Shown: in pieces, positions 33,162 to 42,398 of the stretch | Numbering within the stretch: the first letter of the stretch is position 1 | Layout: each line of letters begins with the position of its first letter | Assembly (NCBI RefSeq): GCF_000379065.1 | Contig: NZ_KB900614.1 | Coordinates: forward strand, 1,548,850-1,612,849 | Length of the DNA stretch: 64,000 nucleotides | Reading direction: 5' to 3' | Source: Salinispora mooreana | Lineage (GTDB): Bacteria; Actinomycetota; Actinomycetes; Mycobacteriales; Micromonosporaceae | Made by a program: the position numbers and the translations under genes | Notes under the pieces: generated by a model | Seen by the model: the letters and a program-made list of their open reading frames with translations, nothing else | Databases searched by the model: none | What the model was told of the DNA's origin: nothing

Positions 33162-35453
33162 TCAGCGGGATTCGGAGCTCAGCCGCCGCCCCACCGAGGC
33201 GATCAGCCGGTCGAGCTCCGAACCGAACGGGTTGTCGTGCACGAGGTACGTCCACGTGGCGCTCGGCCGGACCAGCTTGGCCTCGTCCGGCTCCCAGTCC
33301 TCGTCGAATTCCGTCTCGGTGAAGGTCTCGATGGTGCGCCGCTCAATCTCCGGCACCAACTCGTTGAAGGAGGGCACCGCGGCACGGTGGAACTCGTCCA
33401 GCGGGTCCAACCGGCCCAACGCCCGAAGGTGCACGCCCTCACGGACCTCGGAGAGCTCAGCGAGGTGCTCGGCCCAAAGCCGATCCAGATGGAACAACGC
33501 AATCGACTGGGCGGCTCGGGCGAGGAGATCCTCGTCCATCTCGCCGGCCTTCTCCGAGACCTTGTCGAGCAGCATCAGGGCGGCGACATCGCTGGTCAGC
33601 AGCCGCTCCCGGCGCTCCGCCAACGCCTTGCGCTGCTGCTCCACCACCACGCTGTAGCGCCAGGTGTTGCGGTGGATCTCATGGTTGACCCCCTCCGCGA
33701 CCCGCTGGGCGTGCTCCACGGCGTAATCCACCTGCGGGTCGGTGACCAGTCCGTCGGCGTTCATCCGCGGCGACCGTGGCACCGTGTCACCGGCGTGCCG
33801 GACCACGAGATCGTCCTGCAGACTGACGAAGAAGACCGACCCACCCGGGTCGCCCTGCCGACCGGCCCGCCCACGTAGCTGGTCGTCCACCCGGCGGCTG
33901 TCGTGCCGGCCACTGCCGATCACGTAGAGGCCACCCAGCTCGGCCACCCGGTCCTGGTCCGCCTGATCACTGCCGCCGAGCCGGATGTCGACACCTCGGC
34001 CGGCCATCTGGGTCGAGACCGTGACCGCGCCGTAGGCGCCGGCCTCGGCGATGATCGCCGCCTCCTCGTCGTCGTTCTTGGCGTTCAGCACGATGCAGGG
34101 GACGTCAGCGGCCTCGAGACCGACCGCCAGGCTTTCGGACTCCTTCACGTCGAGGGTGCCGACCAGGACCGGCCGCCCCCGCTCGTGGTGGCGCCGAATC
34201 TCGTCGATCAGCGCCTCCTCCTTCTCCGCCTGGGTCGCGTAGATCCGGTCCGGCTCGTCCTCGCGGACACATGGCGTGTTCGGCGGGACCACCGCGACCT
34301 CGAGCCCAAAGAACTCGCGCAGCTGCTCGCCGACCAGTACCGCGGTCGCCGTCATCCCACACACGGTCGGGTACAGCCCGATGTAGGCCTGCACCGCGAT
34401 CGTGCCGAGCACCTCCCCCTCGGCGGTGGCGTCGAGCCCCTCCTTGGCCTCGACCGCCGCCTGCAGTCCGTCCGGCCAACGGCGACGCTGCGCCACCCGT
34501 CCGCGCATCTCGTCGATCAACTCGACCGTGCCGTCCCGCACGATGTAGTCCACATCGCGGTGCAGCAGGGCGTGCGCGTGCAGTGCCACGTTCACCGCGG
34601 AGAGCTGGGCGACCTGCTCCTCGTCGTACAGGTCAATGCCGAGCTTGGCCTCGACGGTGCTGAGGCCGTTGGTGGTGAAGGCGACGCTGCGACCGTCCTC
34701 GGCCACTGTGTAGTGCCGGCCCTCGCGCAACCCACGCATCAACGCCGCGGCGGTGTGCACCGGATCATGGTCACCGGGAACCGCTCCGGCGAGGACCATC
34801 GGTACCCGAGCCTCGTCGATCAGGATCGAGTCGGCCTCGTCCACGATCGCGGTACACAGCGCCGGCTGAACCCGGTCCGCAATGTCGGTGACGAGTTGGT
34901 CGCGCAGGTAGTCGAAGCCCGCCTCGCTGACCGACACGTACGTGACATCGCAGGCGTAGGCCGCGCGCCGTTGTTCCGGGGTGGAGGACTCATTGACCCA
35001 GCCGACGGTCAGGCCGAGCAGGTCGTACACCGGCTTCATCCACTGGGCGTCCCGGCGGGCCAGATAGTCGTTGACGGTCAGTACGTGCACCGGACCGTTG
35101 CCAAGGCGAACATGCCCGTAGGCGGCGACCGTCGCGGTCAGGGTCTTGCCCTCACCGGTGGCCATCTCGGCGACCTTGCCGGAGAGGAGCGCCATCGCGC
35201 CGAGTAGCTGCACATCGTAGGGCCGCTGGTCCAGTCCGCGGTGGGCGGCCTCGCGGCCCACCGCGCAGATCTCCGCGTAGCCCTCAGCCCGGCCGGCGGC
35301 TTCGGTCAGCTCGACATCGTCGAGAGCCTGTAGTTCCTCAGCCCGGGCCTCGATCGCGGGCAGCAGTTTCTCCAGCGGTGCGAGGTCGACTGTCGTCCCG
35401 GGGCGCTGGAGGAACCGGCGGAACCTGCTCTTCAACCGTTGCGACACACCCAT
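33162..35453 (-). CDS. secA2: Accessory protein translocase ATPase SecA2
   Basis: 763 residues from ATG 35453 (MGVSQRLKSRFRRFLQRPG). It has Walker A MATGEGKT (about 97-104), VLTVNDYLARRDAQWM, the DEAD-type VDEADSILIDEARVP, VSTQMAGRGVDIRLGG and LRGRAGRQGDPG, all SecA motifs. It is much shorter than the housekeeping SecA and lacks the C-terminal zinc-binding tail, as in mycobacterial SecA2. SecA2 exports a small set of proteins, some without signal peptides, together with the canonical SecYEG. No dedicated SecY2 or substrate is nearby. It is divergent from ctaD. Confidence 0.92.
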   Translation of the reverse strand: MGVSQRLKSRFRRFLQRPGTTVDLAPLEKLLPAIEARAEELQALDDVELTEAAGRAEGYAEICAVGREAAHRGLDQRPYDVQLLGAMALLSGKVAEMATGEGKTLTATVAAYGHVRLGNGPVHVLTVNDYLARRDAQWMKPVYDLLGLTVGWVNESSTPEQRRAAYACDVTYVSVSEAGFDYLRDQLVTDIADRVQPALCTAIVDEADSILIDEARVPMVLAGAVPGDHDPVHTAAALMRGLREGRHYTVAEDGRSVAFTTNGLSTVEAKLGIDLYDEEQVAQLSAVNVALHAHALLHRDVDYIVRDGTVELIDEMRGRVAQRRRWPDGLQAAVEAKEGLDATAEGEVLGTIAVQAYIGLYPTVCGMTATAVLVGEQLREFFGLEVAVVPPNTPCVREDEPDRIYATQAEKEEALIDEIRRHHERGRPVLVGTLDVKESESLAVGLEAADVPCIVLNAKNDDEEAAIIAEAGAYGAVTVSTQMAGRGVDIRLGGSDQADQDRVAELGGLYVIGSGRHDSRRVDDQLRGRAGRQGDPGGSVFFVSLQDDLVVRHAGDTVPRSPRMNADGLVTDPQVDYAVEHAQRVAEGVNHEIHRNTWRYSVVVEQQRKALAERRERLLTSDVAALMLLDKVSEKAGEMDEDLLARAAQSIALFHLDRLWAEHLAELSEVREGVHLRALGRLDPLDEFHRAAVPSFNELVPEIERRTIETFTETEFDEDWEPDEAKLVRPSATWTYLVHDNPFGSELDRLIASVGRRLSSESR

Positions 35454-35697
35454 GAGCGGCAACGGTACGCGACCGGACCGATCTTCAGCGGCCCACCCGG
35501 TCCGCCGGGCGGCGTCGAGGAACGCCACCGGTGGTTGGCCCGCAGGCGACCGGGTCGACTCAGGGCGGGAACGCGACACCGCAGGTCCGGGGCAACAAAA
35601 ATGCCGCTCTAGCCTGAATAATCCCTCCCGCCTGGTTTCATGGTCAGAGGGGCGGGTAGCCCTGCCCGTCCCATCTGTCGTAGCGGGGTGAGGGTCC

Positions 35698-37695
35698 ATG
35701 CCCAAGCGGGTCACCACGGAACCACGCGACCGGGGTCCGGCGATCCTGGCACCGGCGCGCTTTGGCGGCTACCCGGGCCCGCGGCGGCCCGCGCTACCCG
35801 GCAGCACGCTGGCCCGGTGGCTGTCCACCACCGACCACAAGCAGATCGGCCTGCTCTACCTGATCACGGCCTTCGGCTTCTTCGTGCTGGCCGGAATCGA
35901 GGCGATGCTGATCCGGGGGGAACTGGCCCGGCCCGGGCTCCAGTTCCTCTCCCCCGAGCAGTACAACCAGCTGTTCACCACCCACGGCCTCGCGATGCTG
36001 CTGCTCTTCGCCACCCCGGCCGCGCTGGGGATGGCCAACTACATCGTCCCGATCCAGGTCGGAGCGCCGGACGTCGCGTTCCCCCGACTGAACGCCTTCG
36101 GCTACTGGATCTTCCTCTTCGGCGGTCTACTGCTCTTCGGCAGCTTCCTCACCCCGGGCGGATCCGCCGACTTCGGCTGGTTCGCCTACACCCCGCTGAG
36201 CCAGGCCGAGCACTCCCCGGGAATCGGCCCCGACATGGTCCTGGTCGGCCTCGCCCTCGGCGGTGTCGGCACGATCCTCACCGCGGTCAACCTGATCACC
36301 ACCATCGTCACGCTCCGGGCCCCCGGCATGACCATGTTCCGAATGCCGATCTTCACCTGGAACATGCTCTTCACCAGTATCCTGATCCTGCTGGTCTTCC
36401 CCCTGCTGGCCGCCGCGCTCTTCGCCCTGCTCGCCGACCGGCTCCTGGGGGCGCACGTATTCGGTCCGGCCACCGGCGGACCACTGCTCTGGCAGCACCT
36501 GTTCTGGTTCTGGGGCCATCCCGAGGTCTACATCATCGCGGTGCCCTTCTTCGGGATCATCACCGAGATCATCCCGGTGTTCGCCCGCAAGCCCGTCTTT
36601 GGCTACACCGGACTGGTGTTCGCCACCGGCGCCATCACCGTGCTGTCCATGGCGGTCTGGGCACACCACATGTTCGGCACCGGTCAGGTGCTACTGCCGT
36701 TCTTCAGCATCCTGAGCTACCTGATCGCCGTACCGACCGGGGTGAAGTTCTTCAACTGGATCGGCTCCATGTGGAAGGGGCAACTCACCTTCGAGACACC
36801 GATGCTCTTCGCCATCGGCTTCCTGGTCACCTTCCTCTTCGGCGGTCTCACCGGGGTGCTGCTGGCCAGCCCACCGGTGGACTTCCACGTGACCGACAGC
36901 TACTTCGTGGTGGGGCACTTCCACTACGTGCTCTTCGGTACGGTGGTCTTCGCCTTCTTCGGCGGCATCTACTTCTGGTTTCCGAAGATGACCGGCCGGC
37001 TACTCGACGAACGACTCGGCAAGGTGCACTTCTGGACGATGTTCCTCGGCTTCCACGGCACCTTCCTGGTCCAACACTGGCTGGGCAACGAGGGGATGCC
37101 CCGGCGGTACGTCGACTACCTGCCCGGCGACGGGTTCACCACCCTGAACATGATCTCCACCGTCTCGTCGTTCGTACTCGGCGCATCCACCCTGTTCTTT
37201 ATCTGGAACGCCTGGAAGTCCTGGCGGTACGGCACCGTGGTCAACGTGGACGATCCATGGGGCTTCGGTAACTCCCTGGAGTGGGCGACGACCTGTCCGC
37301 CGCCGCTGCGCAACTTCGATCGGATACCCCGAATCCGCTCGGAGCGCCCGGCCTTCGACGCCAAGTACGGTCCCCTCGTCGCCGACCTCGGCCGGGATCT
37401 GCCGCAGCGCACCACCCGACCGCCGCAGCAGCTCCGCGACGAGCTGCACCGAGAGCCGCACCTGCCCGAGCCACCCAGCGCCGAGGGCGCGATCGGCGCA
37501 CGCGAGGCGGTGGCCTACCACCCTGCCCCGCAGTCCGGGGCACGGCCAGTTGAGGTGCCGGAGCCGGAGGACGTGCGCCGACCCGGCTTCGAGGAGACCG
37601 ACGAGCCCGAGGAGACCGACGAGCCCGAGGCCCCGCAGGAGCCGAACGACCGGTGGCGCCATCCTCGTGGACCCGGCGACAGCACCGAGAACTGA
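35698..37695 (+). CDS. ctaD: Cytochrome c oxidase subunit I (aa3 type)
   Basis: 665-residue membrane protein with about 12 hydrophobic helices. It is the catalytic subunit of the aa3 terminal oxidase, which reduces oxygen and pumps protons. The metal ligands are visible: the heme a His in [12 protein letters not shown], the CuB His-Tyr pair in [11 protein letters not shown], the CuB His-His in [12 protein letters not shown], and the heme a3/a histidines in [20 protein letters not shown] precedes ATG 35698. The C-terminal 110 residues are hydrophilic and acidic with repeats of ETDEPE, longer than in many homologues. ctaC, ctaE and qcr genes are not adjacent, so this is a lone ctaD, possibly a second copy. 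Confidence 0.95.
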   Translation: MPKRVTTEPRDRGPAILAPARFGGYPGPRRPALPGSTLARWLSTTDHKQIGLLYLITAFGFFVLAGIEAMLIRGELARPGLQFLSPEQYNQLFTTHGLAMLLLFATPAALGMANYIVPIQVGAPDVAFPRLNAFGYWIFLFGGLLLFGSFLTPGGSADFGWFAYTPLSQAEHSPGIGPDMVLVGLALGGVGTILTAVNLITTIVTLRAPGMTMFRMPIFTWNMLFTSILILLVFPLLAAALFALLADRLLGAHVFGPATGGPLLWQHLFWFWGHPEVYIIAVPFFGIITEIIPVFARKPVFGYTGLVFATGAITVLSMAVWAHHMFGTGQVLLPFFSILSYLIAVPTGVKFFNWIGSMWKGQLTFETPMLFAIGFLVTFLFGGLTGVLLASPPVDFHVTDSYFVVGHFHYVLFGTVVFAFFGGIYFWFPKMTGRLLDERLGKVHFWTMFLGFHGTFLVQHWLGNEGMPRRYVDYLPGDGFTTLNMISTVSSFVLGASTLFFIWNAWKSWRYGTVVNVDDPWGFGNSLEWATTCPPPLRNFDRIPRIRSERPAFDAKYGPLVADLGRDLPQRTTRPPQQLRDELHREPHLPEPPSAEGAIGAREAVAYHPAPQSGARPVEVPEPEDVRRPGFEETDEPEETDEPEAPQEPNDRWRHPRGPGDSTEN

Positions 37696-37833
37696 AGCGG
37701 CTCGGTGCCCGCGGACGCCCGGTCCTGCGCCCGGGATCCGTCGGGCGCAGCGGTCGGCGGGTCAGACACGATCAGCGAAGGTGCGTGAACGAGCGACGCG
37801 GCGCCGGCCGCACCCGGAATAGCCGTACGGCTC

Positions 37834-38688
37834 TCACCGAGTTCTGGGGCGGCCGGTCTCCGCCTCGGCGACGCCGTTCTGCCACGGCGGCGGCGCGTCG
37901 GCGAGCATCGCCTGCCGCAGCCAGGTCAGCGCCCGAGACAGCAGTCGGGACACGTGCATCTGGGAGATGCCGAAGCGAGCGGCGATCTCCGCCTGGGTTT
38001 GGTTGCCGTAGAAACGCATGGCGAGGATCCGCCGTTCCCGCCAGGGCAACCGATGCAGCAGGCCGCTCACGGTAACCCGATCATCCACCGACTCCAGCGC
38101 GTTGTCGGACTCACCCACCAGATCGCCGAACTCGGCCGAGCTCTCGCCGCCGACCGGGGCGTTGAGCGACGCCGGACTGTAGCCGGCAGCCGACTCCAGC
38201 GCCGCCAGGATCTCCTCCTCCGGCGTCTCCAACCGCGCCGCCAGCTCCGCCACCGTCGGCGCCCGCGACAGCTCGCTGGTCAGCGCCGCGGTGGCCTGGC
38301 CAACCTCGAGAATGAGGTCACGCAGCCGGCGGGGCACGTGCACGCCCCAGGTACGGTCCCGGAAGTGGCGCTTGATCTCACCGACGATAGTGATCGCCGC
38401 GTATGCGGTAAAGGAGCCCCGCTCCGGGTCGTAACGATCCACCGCGTTCACCAAACCGAGCCGCGCGACCTGTTCCAGGTCCTCCAGCGGCTCGCCCCGC
38501 CCACGGTACCGACGGGCCAGTCGTCCGGCGAACGGCAGAGCGAAGCGGACCAGGTCGTCACGGGCCTCCTGGCACCGCTGGGGCGGCAACCCCTCGATCC
38601 GCGCCGCGTACGCCAGGGCCGCTGCGTCGAGGTCCTCCAGGCCTCGGTCGGTCGGTGACGGAGTACTTGTGGTGGTCTGTCCGAACAT
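37834..38688 (-). CDS. RNA polymerase sigma factor of the SigB/SigF/SigG group
   Basis: 284 residues from ATG 38688, with GGGAGG upstream. Region 2 contains LVRFALPFAGRLARRYRGRG, DLEQVARLGLVNAVDRYDPE and FTAYAAITIVGEIKRHFRDR, diagnostic of group 3 SigB/F sigma factors. Region 3 has ALTSELSRAPTVAELAARLE and region 4 has RILAMRFYGNQTQAEIAARF and the ISQMHVSRLLSRAL helix. Such factors govern general stress or sporulation and are usually held by anti-sigma RsbW-type kinases. No such partner is in view, so control may be transcriptional or in trans. It converges on ctaD. Confidence 0.92.
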   Translation of the reverse strand: MFGQTTTSTPSPTDRGLEDLDAAALAYAARIEGLPPQRCQEARDDLVRFALPFAGRLARRYRGRGEPLEDLEQVARLGLVNAVDRYDPERGSFTAYAAITIVGEIKRHFRDRTWGVHVPRRLRDLILEVGQATAALTSELSRAPTVAELAARLETPEEEILAALESAAGYSPASLNAPVGGESSAEFGDLVGESDNALESVDDRVTVSGLLHRLPWRERRILAMRFYGNQTQAEIAARFGISQMHVSRLLSRALTWLRQAMLADAPPPWQNGVAEAETGRPRTR

Positions 38689-38895
38689 CCGCGCCTCCCT
38701 CAGGAAGGTCCCGCCCGGATTTGGCAAACCGGTCGTGCGCGTGGTGACACCACGCACCGGGTCGGAAGTGGGTTTCGTGGCTGGGACGCCAGCGGGCGCC
38801 GGCAGGATCCGGCCGCCGCGGCCAGCGGTGTTCCCGCTCCGTAGGTACTCAATCACGGGACCCGGGGTTCGCGAGGATGTTTCGGCGCGTCCGGG

Positions 38896-40329
38896 TCAGG
38901 AGACGAGCAGGCCCTGCTGGGAGCCGCCGTCACGGAGCGCCGCAAGGGCTGCCGCAACGGTCATCGGCGGCGGTGTCGGCAGGTCGTACGACTGCGCCCG
39001 CAGCACCTCGGTGGCCCGACGGGTGGGCACTGACGTGACCGGGTAGCCCCGGGCTGCCGACCGATCCAGAACCCGCCGACGACGGCCGAAGCCGGCCACG
39101 GCCAGCCACTGGGGAAGCCCGGCGACCGCCGGTGACCGCACCCCCGGCGGCTCCGGCAACACGTCCACCGAGCTGAACGGCTCACTGCCGGCGAGCCACC
39201 ACTCCGCCCCCTGCACGCTGCGCCGGGTGGCGTTCTCACACCAGTAGGGCACCATGCCGGCCCGAAGCACCTGCCACGGGTCGAGCAGCCGGCCGCACTC
39301 GACGACCAGACGGTTGCCGGTCTTTCCGGCCGTGCGCAACCAGTGCCGGTACAGGTCCGCAGTCACCGCGCTCAACACCGCCGGCTCTGGCACGAGTACC
39401 CGATGCGACGGATGCCGGTGCACCGAACCCCATTCCCGAACGGACTGCTCGAACCCGGGCTCCACCCCGTGTTCGGCCAGACGGGGCACCCCCGCCACTG
39501 CCGGCGGGCACCACCGTGCGCCGTCGCTTCCGGCCGCGTGGAGCACCTGACGCAACGCCGGACTGTCCGGGTGGAAATCCACCGGATCAAACCCACTGCC
39601 CGGAGAGCCGACCTGGAAGCTGTGCCCGGGGGCGGAGTCAACCACCGGCCAGGTACGGGCGTCGCAGAGCAGCAGCACCGGCGCTGCAGGCTCCAGGCAC
39701 TCGGCCAGCAACCGGAGGTAGGCCGCGGGCAGCCAGCGCCAGCGAGCGGCCAGCGCGACCGTCACCCCCGCCAGCGCGCCGCGGCTGGCCGGGCAGTGCA
39801 CCTGCCGTACGTGGAGTTCGGGGTTGCCCACCAACAACCGTGCGGCCAGCGCGGCACCGTGATCGAGCGCGGCCTGCGGCCCGTCCACCGCCCCCTGCGG
39901 CCAGTGCACGCTCAACTCGAAGGCGGTGGGCAACCACGGGATGCCGAGCGCGACCGCGAGGTGCGCCGCCGCGCCGTGCGGGGAGCCGAGGAGCAACCCG
40001 GGATAGCGGCGGCGGGGGTACTGGTCGGCGAACCAACGGGCCACCTGGTCTGCGTCCACCTCGGCGGCCTGCCCCACGGTCAGGGCGACCCGGCCGGCGG
40101 CCCGGGCAGCCGCTGCCCGCCGCACCGGTTCGGGTGCCCCGCTGAGACGAGACATCCCTTTGGGGTGTCCCAGGTCGGCGCAGTCGGTGCCACGCAGGGC
40201 CCGGGCGGTGGCCGCGACCAAGGTCCGGGCTGCGCTGCCGGCTGCCACGACGCGGTCGCCGGCCAGCCCGTCGGCGTGCCCGGCGCGCACCCGGCGCGCC
40301 GGCCCGACCTTTCCTCGTTCGCTAACCAC
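38896..40329 (-). CDS. Hypothetical protein, unknown function
   Basis: 477 residues as drawn from GTG 40329; ATG 40155 (MSRLSGAPEPVRRAAAARAA) is an alternative start without the low-complexity N-terminus. The body looks like an alpha/beta enzyme: YPGLLLGSPHGAAAHLAVAL, VLLLCDARTWPVVDSAPGHS, GNRLVVECGRLLDPWQVLRA and VPYWCENATRRSVQGAEWW. The early GSPHGAAAHLAVAL followed by TAFELSVHWPQG recalls a Rossmann-like domain. No signal peptide or membrane segment. It is upstream of the sigma-factor gene on the same strand with a 207-base gap, so not clearly co-transcribed. I do not recognise a family. Confidence 0.7.
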   Translation of the reverse strand: MVSERGKVGPARRVRAGHADGLAGDRVVAAGSAARTLVAATARALRGTDCADLGHPKGMSRLSGAPEPVRRAAAARAAGRVALTVGQAAEVDADQVARWFADQYPRRRYPGLLLGSPHGAAAHLAVALGIPWLPTAFELSVHWPQGAVDGPQAALDHGAALAARLLVGNPELHVRQVHCPASRGALAGVTVALAARWRWLPAAYLRLLAECLEPAAPVLLLCDARTWPVVDSAPGHSFQVGSPGSGFDPVDFHPDSPALRQVLHAAGSDGARWCPPAVAGVPRLAEHGVEPGFEQSVREWGSVHRHPSHRVLVPEPAVLSAVTADLYRHWLRTAGKTGNRLVVECGRLLDPWQVLRAGMVPYWCENATRRSVQGAEWWLAGSEPFSSVDVLPEPPGVRSPAVAGLPQWLAVAGFGRRRRVLDRSAARGYPVTSVPTRRATEVLRAQSYDLPTPPPMTVAAALAALRDGGSQQGLLVS

Positions 40330-40422
40330 GCAGCCCGGCTTCCCGCCCCGATGGGGTTCAAACTGGGCATCCCTTACTCCTCGGGATTTACCCGGTAATC
40401 CAGACGGATGGGTGGCGGGACC

Positions 40423-41547
40423 TCAGGCGCGGTCCCGCCCCGGGGTGGCGGCATCGACGTACCGCAGGACCGCGCCCACCCCGTCGGTCAGCTCCGGCGC
40501 CTCGTCCGGGCCGAGGACGGTCAACTCCGCGTCAGTCCCCACCAAGGCCCGCACCAAGGCGGCATCCACGCGTACCTGCTCCGGATCCCGGACCGACATC
40601 GCGGACAGCTGCTCGGGATCAGTGGCGATCTGGGTGGGATCAGCCCCCACCCACAGCTCTCCCGTCGCCGCCGGGTCATCCACGATGAGCAGGTTCTCAA
40701 CCTGGTCTCGCTGCAACGCGGAGACCACCGCATCCAGCCCGGACCCGATCTCCTCCTGCTGGCCGAAGCGGTCCAGGGCGGTGCTGACCCGCTGGTCGGC
40801 CACCTCGGCGATGGTCTGCACGGTCAGGTCGTCCAGCTGGGTGTGGTCGGCGCCATCGGCCCGCTTGCCGGCATCGGTACGGACCAGCACCTCCTGCCAG
40901 CGTTCCGGCAGCTGCGCGGCGATCACACCGGTCGCCCGTACATCTCCAGACACCACCACCACGTCGGCGCGCACCCGCTCGGCCAGCTCCGCGGCGGCGG
41001 CGGCGATGTCACCCGCGTTGCGGTGCCAGGCCTCCACCGCAGCCCGCTGATAGCGGGACTGGGACCAACCGCCGGGCTGCACACGACGCAGCTGGTAGTC
41101 CTGTCGGCCCTGCACATGGGCGTGTCGGGGCACGCCCCCCGCGCTGACCGCCATCGCGTCCGCTCCGGTCCGGTCGGCGATCACACGCACCCAGGCCACC
41201 TGCTCGCCCCGCTGGGCCAGCAGCGGCATTACGTGTGGCAGCGACGCAACCGCGGCGATATCCCGCAGCGGGGGGGCGGACAGGTACTCCGACAGGGCCA
41301 CCCGACCATGACTGGCGAAGACGGCGATGCCGTAGTCGCCCGGCATCGGGTTGTGCCCCCGAACCACCCGATCGATCGCCTCGATCGACGCCGGGTCGGC
41401 CCGTTGCTCCTGAAGTCGGTCCCGGAGCGCGCGCCAGCGCAGGTCCAGCGCGGCGTGGGCGTCCTCGGTGTCGGCGGAGGCATCCAGGTACACCGAACAC
41501 CACGGGCCCGGTCGATCATAGAGCGGGCGTAGGAAGGACAGCTGCAT
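40423..41547 (-). CDS. aeRF1-like (baeRF family 2, Vms1/Rv2629-type) ribosome-associated factor
   Basis: 374 residues. The N-terminal part (MQLSFLRPLYDRPGPWCSVY) and the central VVVVSGDVRATGVIAAQLPE with LLIVDDPAATGELWVGADPT match the actinobacterial Rv2629/Vms1-Ankzf1-like family, related to archaeal release factor aRF1 and Pelota. Relatives (Balon and its mycobacterial homologue) bind the ribosomal A site and are linked to hibernation under cold or hypoxia; others have peptidyl-tRNA hydrolase activity. The GGQ loop of true release factors is not evident, so a hibernation-type role is favoured, by inference. The N-terminal start is well fixed by the family. It is divergent from a small membrane protein gene. 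Confidence 0.82.
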   Translation of the reverse strand: MQLSFLRPLYDRPGPWCSVYLDASADTEDAHAALDLRWRALRDRLQEQRADPASIEAIDRVVRGHNPMPGDYGIAVFASHGRVALSEYLSAPPLRDIAAVASLPHVMPLLAQRGEQVAWVRVIADRTGADAMAVSAGGVPRHAHVQGRQDYQLRRVQPGGWSQSRYQRAAVEAWHRNAGDIAAAAAELAERVRADVVVVSGDVRATGVIAAQLPERWQEVLVRTDAGKRADGADHTQLDDLTVQTIAEVADQRVSTALDRFGQQEEIGSGLDAVVSALQRDQVENLLIVDDPAATGELWVGADPTQIATDPEQLSAMSVRDPEQVRVDAALVRALVGTDAELTVLGPDEAPELTDGVGAVLRYVDAATPGRDRA

Positions 41548-41583
41548 GCGCGACCCCTTTCCAGCTCGACCCTGCGTGTACCC

Positions 41584-42234
41584 GTGCCGGCTGACTTGTC
41601 ACCTGACCCACGCCACGTGACCGACGTTCATTCCCACCATTCACCCACGCCGGCCGATACCATCGGGGAACAGATCAACCCCTGGGTGGTGGCGATGGAC
41701 AGCGACCTACATACCCCACGGATCACTCATCCGACGGCGCGCATCGTCACCGGACGAATCATCCGGTTACTCGAGGGCTACCCGCGTGAGGTGCGGGTGG
41801 GCCAGCCGGTGCTGGTGGCGGTGCTCGTGGCAGCCGGCGTGGTCAGAATGCTGATGGCCCTGCTCCAGCAGCTCGCGGCAGCCGGTTCCGGCCGCGGTCG
41901 GCGCACGTTCAAGGAGCTCCGGAACGGGCCGGAATTCCTGGTTACCCCTGTCCGCCTGCGCGACTCCGCCGGACGGCTGTACGAGGTCGAGCTACACGGG
42001 CACCTGCCGCAGAGCGCCCTTCACCCGGCAGACCACGTGCAACTCACCCTACGCCGCCAACGCGACTCCGAGCTTCCGCCGAAGATCGAGCGGATCGTCA
42101 ACCTCACCACCGGACAGTCACTCACCCCGCGTACGGCGACACTCTGGTCGCATCTCGGGCCGCCGCTCCTGCTCCAGGCCAGCCTGGGGCTGCTGCTGCT
42201 GGCTACAGTGGCCGCCTGTGCCAGCCTGCTGTGA
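41584..42234 (+). CDS. Hypothetical protein with two membrane segments
   Basis: 216 residues as drawn from GTG 41584. Alternative starts are GTG 41617 and ATG 41695, and none has a strong ribosome site, so the N-terminus is uncertain. The first hydrophobic segment is QPVLVAVLVAAGVVRMLMAL and the last 30 residues (LLLQASLGLLLLATVAACAS) form a C-terminal membrane anchor. Between them is a soluble beta-rich part (LVTPVRLRDSAGRLYEVELH and KIERIVNLTTGQSLTPR). No family recognised. The divergent aeRF1-like gene starts 36 bases away. Confidence 0.6.
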   Translation: MPADLSPDPRHVTDVHSHHSPTPADTIGEQINPWVVAMDSDLHTPRITHPTARIVTGRIIRLLEGYPREVRVGQPVLVAVLVAAGVVRMLMALLQQLAAAGSGRGRRTFKELRNGPEFLVTPVRLRDSAGRLYEVELHGHLPQSALHPADHVQLTLRRQRDSELPPKIERIVNLTTGQSLTPRTATLWSHLGPPLLLQASLGLLLLATVAACASLL

Positions 42235-42398
42235 GCCGGTTCCGGTAGCCGCTCGGTCCACATGGCTGCGGGGGGCGCTCGCCGCCGGATCGACGGACCG
42301 CTACCGCGTACCGGGTGGGTGGGAGAAGTCAACAGGTCTACCGCCATCGGACGCACTGTGCGAATGTCATGGGGGCCAGCGGTGACAGGGCGGTGACC

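Noticed and set aside
33903..35207. 434-codon plus-strand frame over secA2
   Set aside because: Antisense shadow of a clearly conserved gene.
35698..37695. Quinol oxidase subunit I instead of cytochrome c oxidase
   Set aside because: Sequence and N-terminal start fit actinobacterial CtaD; no quinol-oxidase partner genes are nearby.
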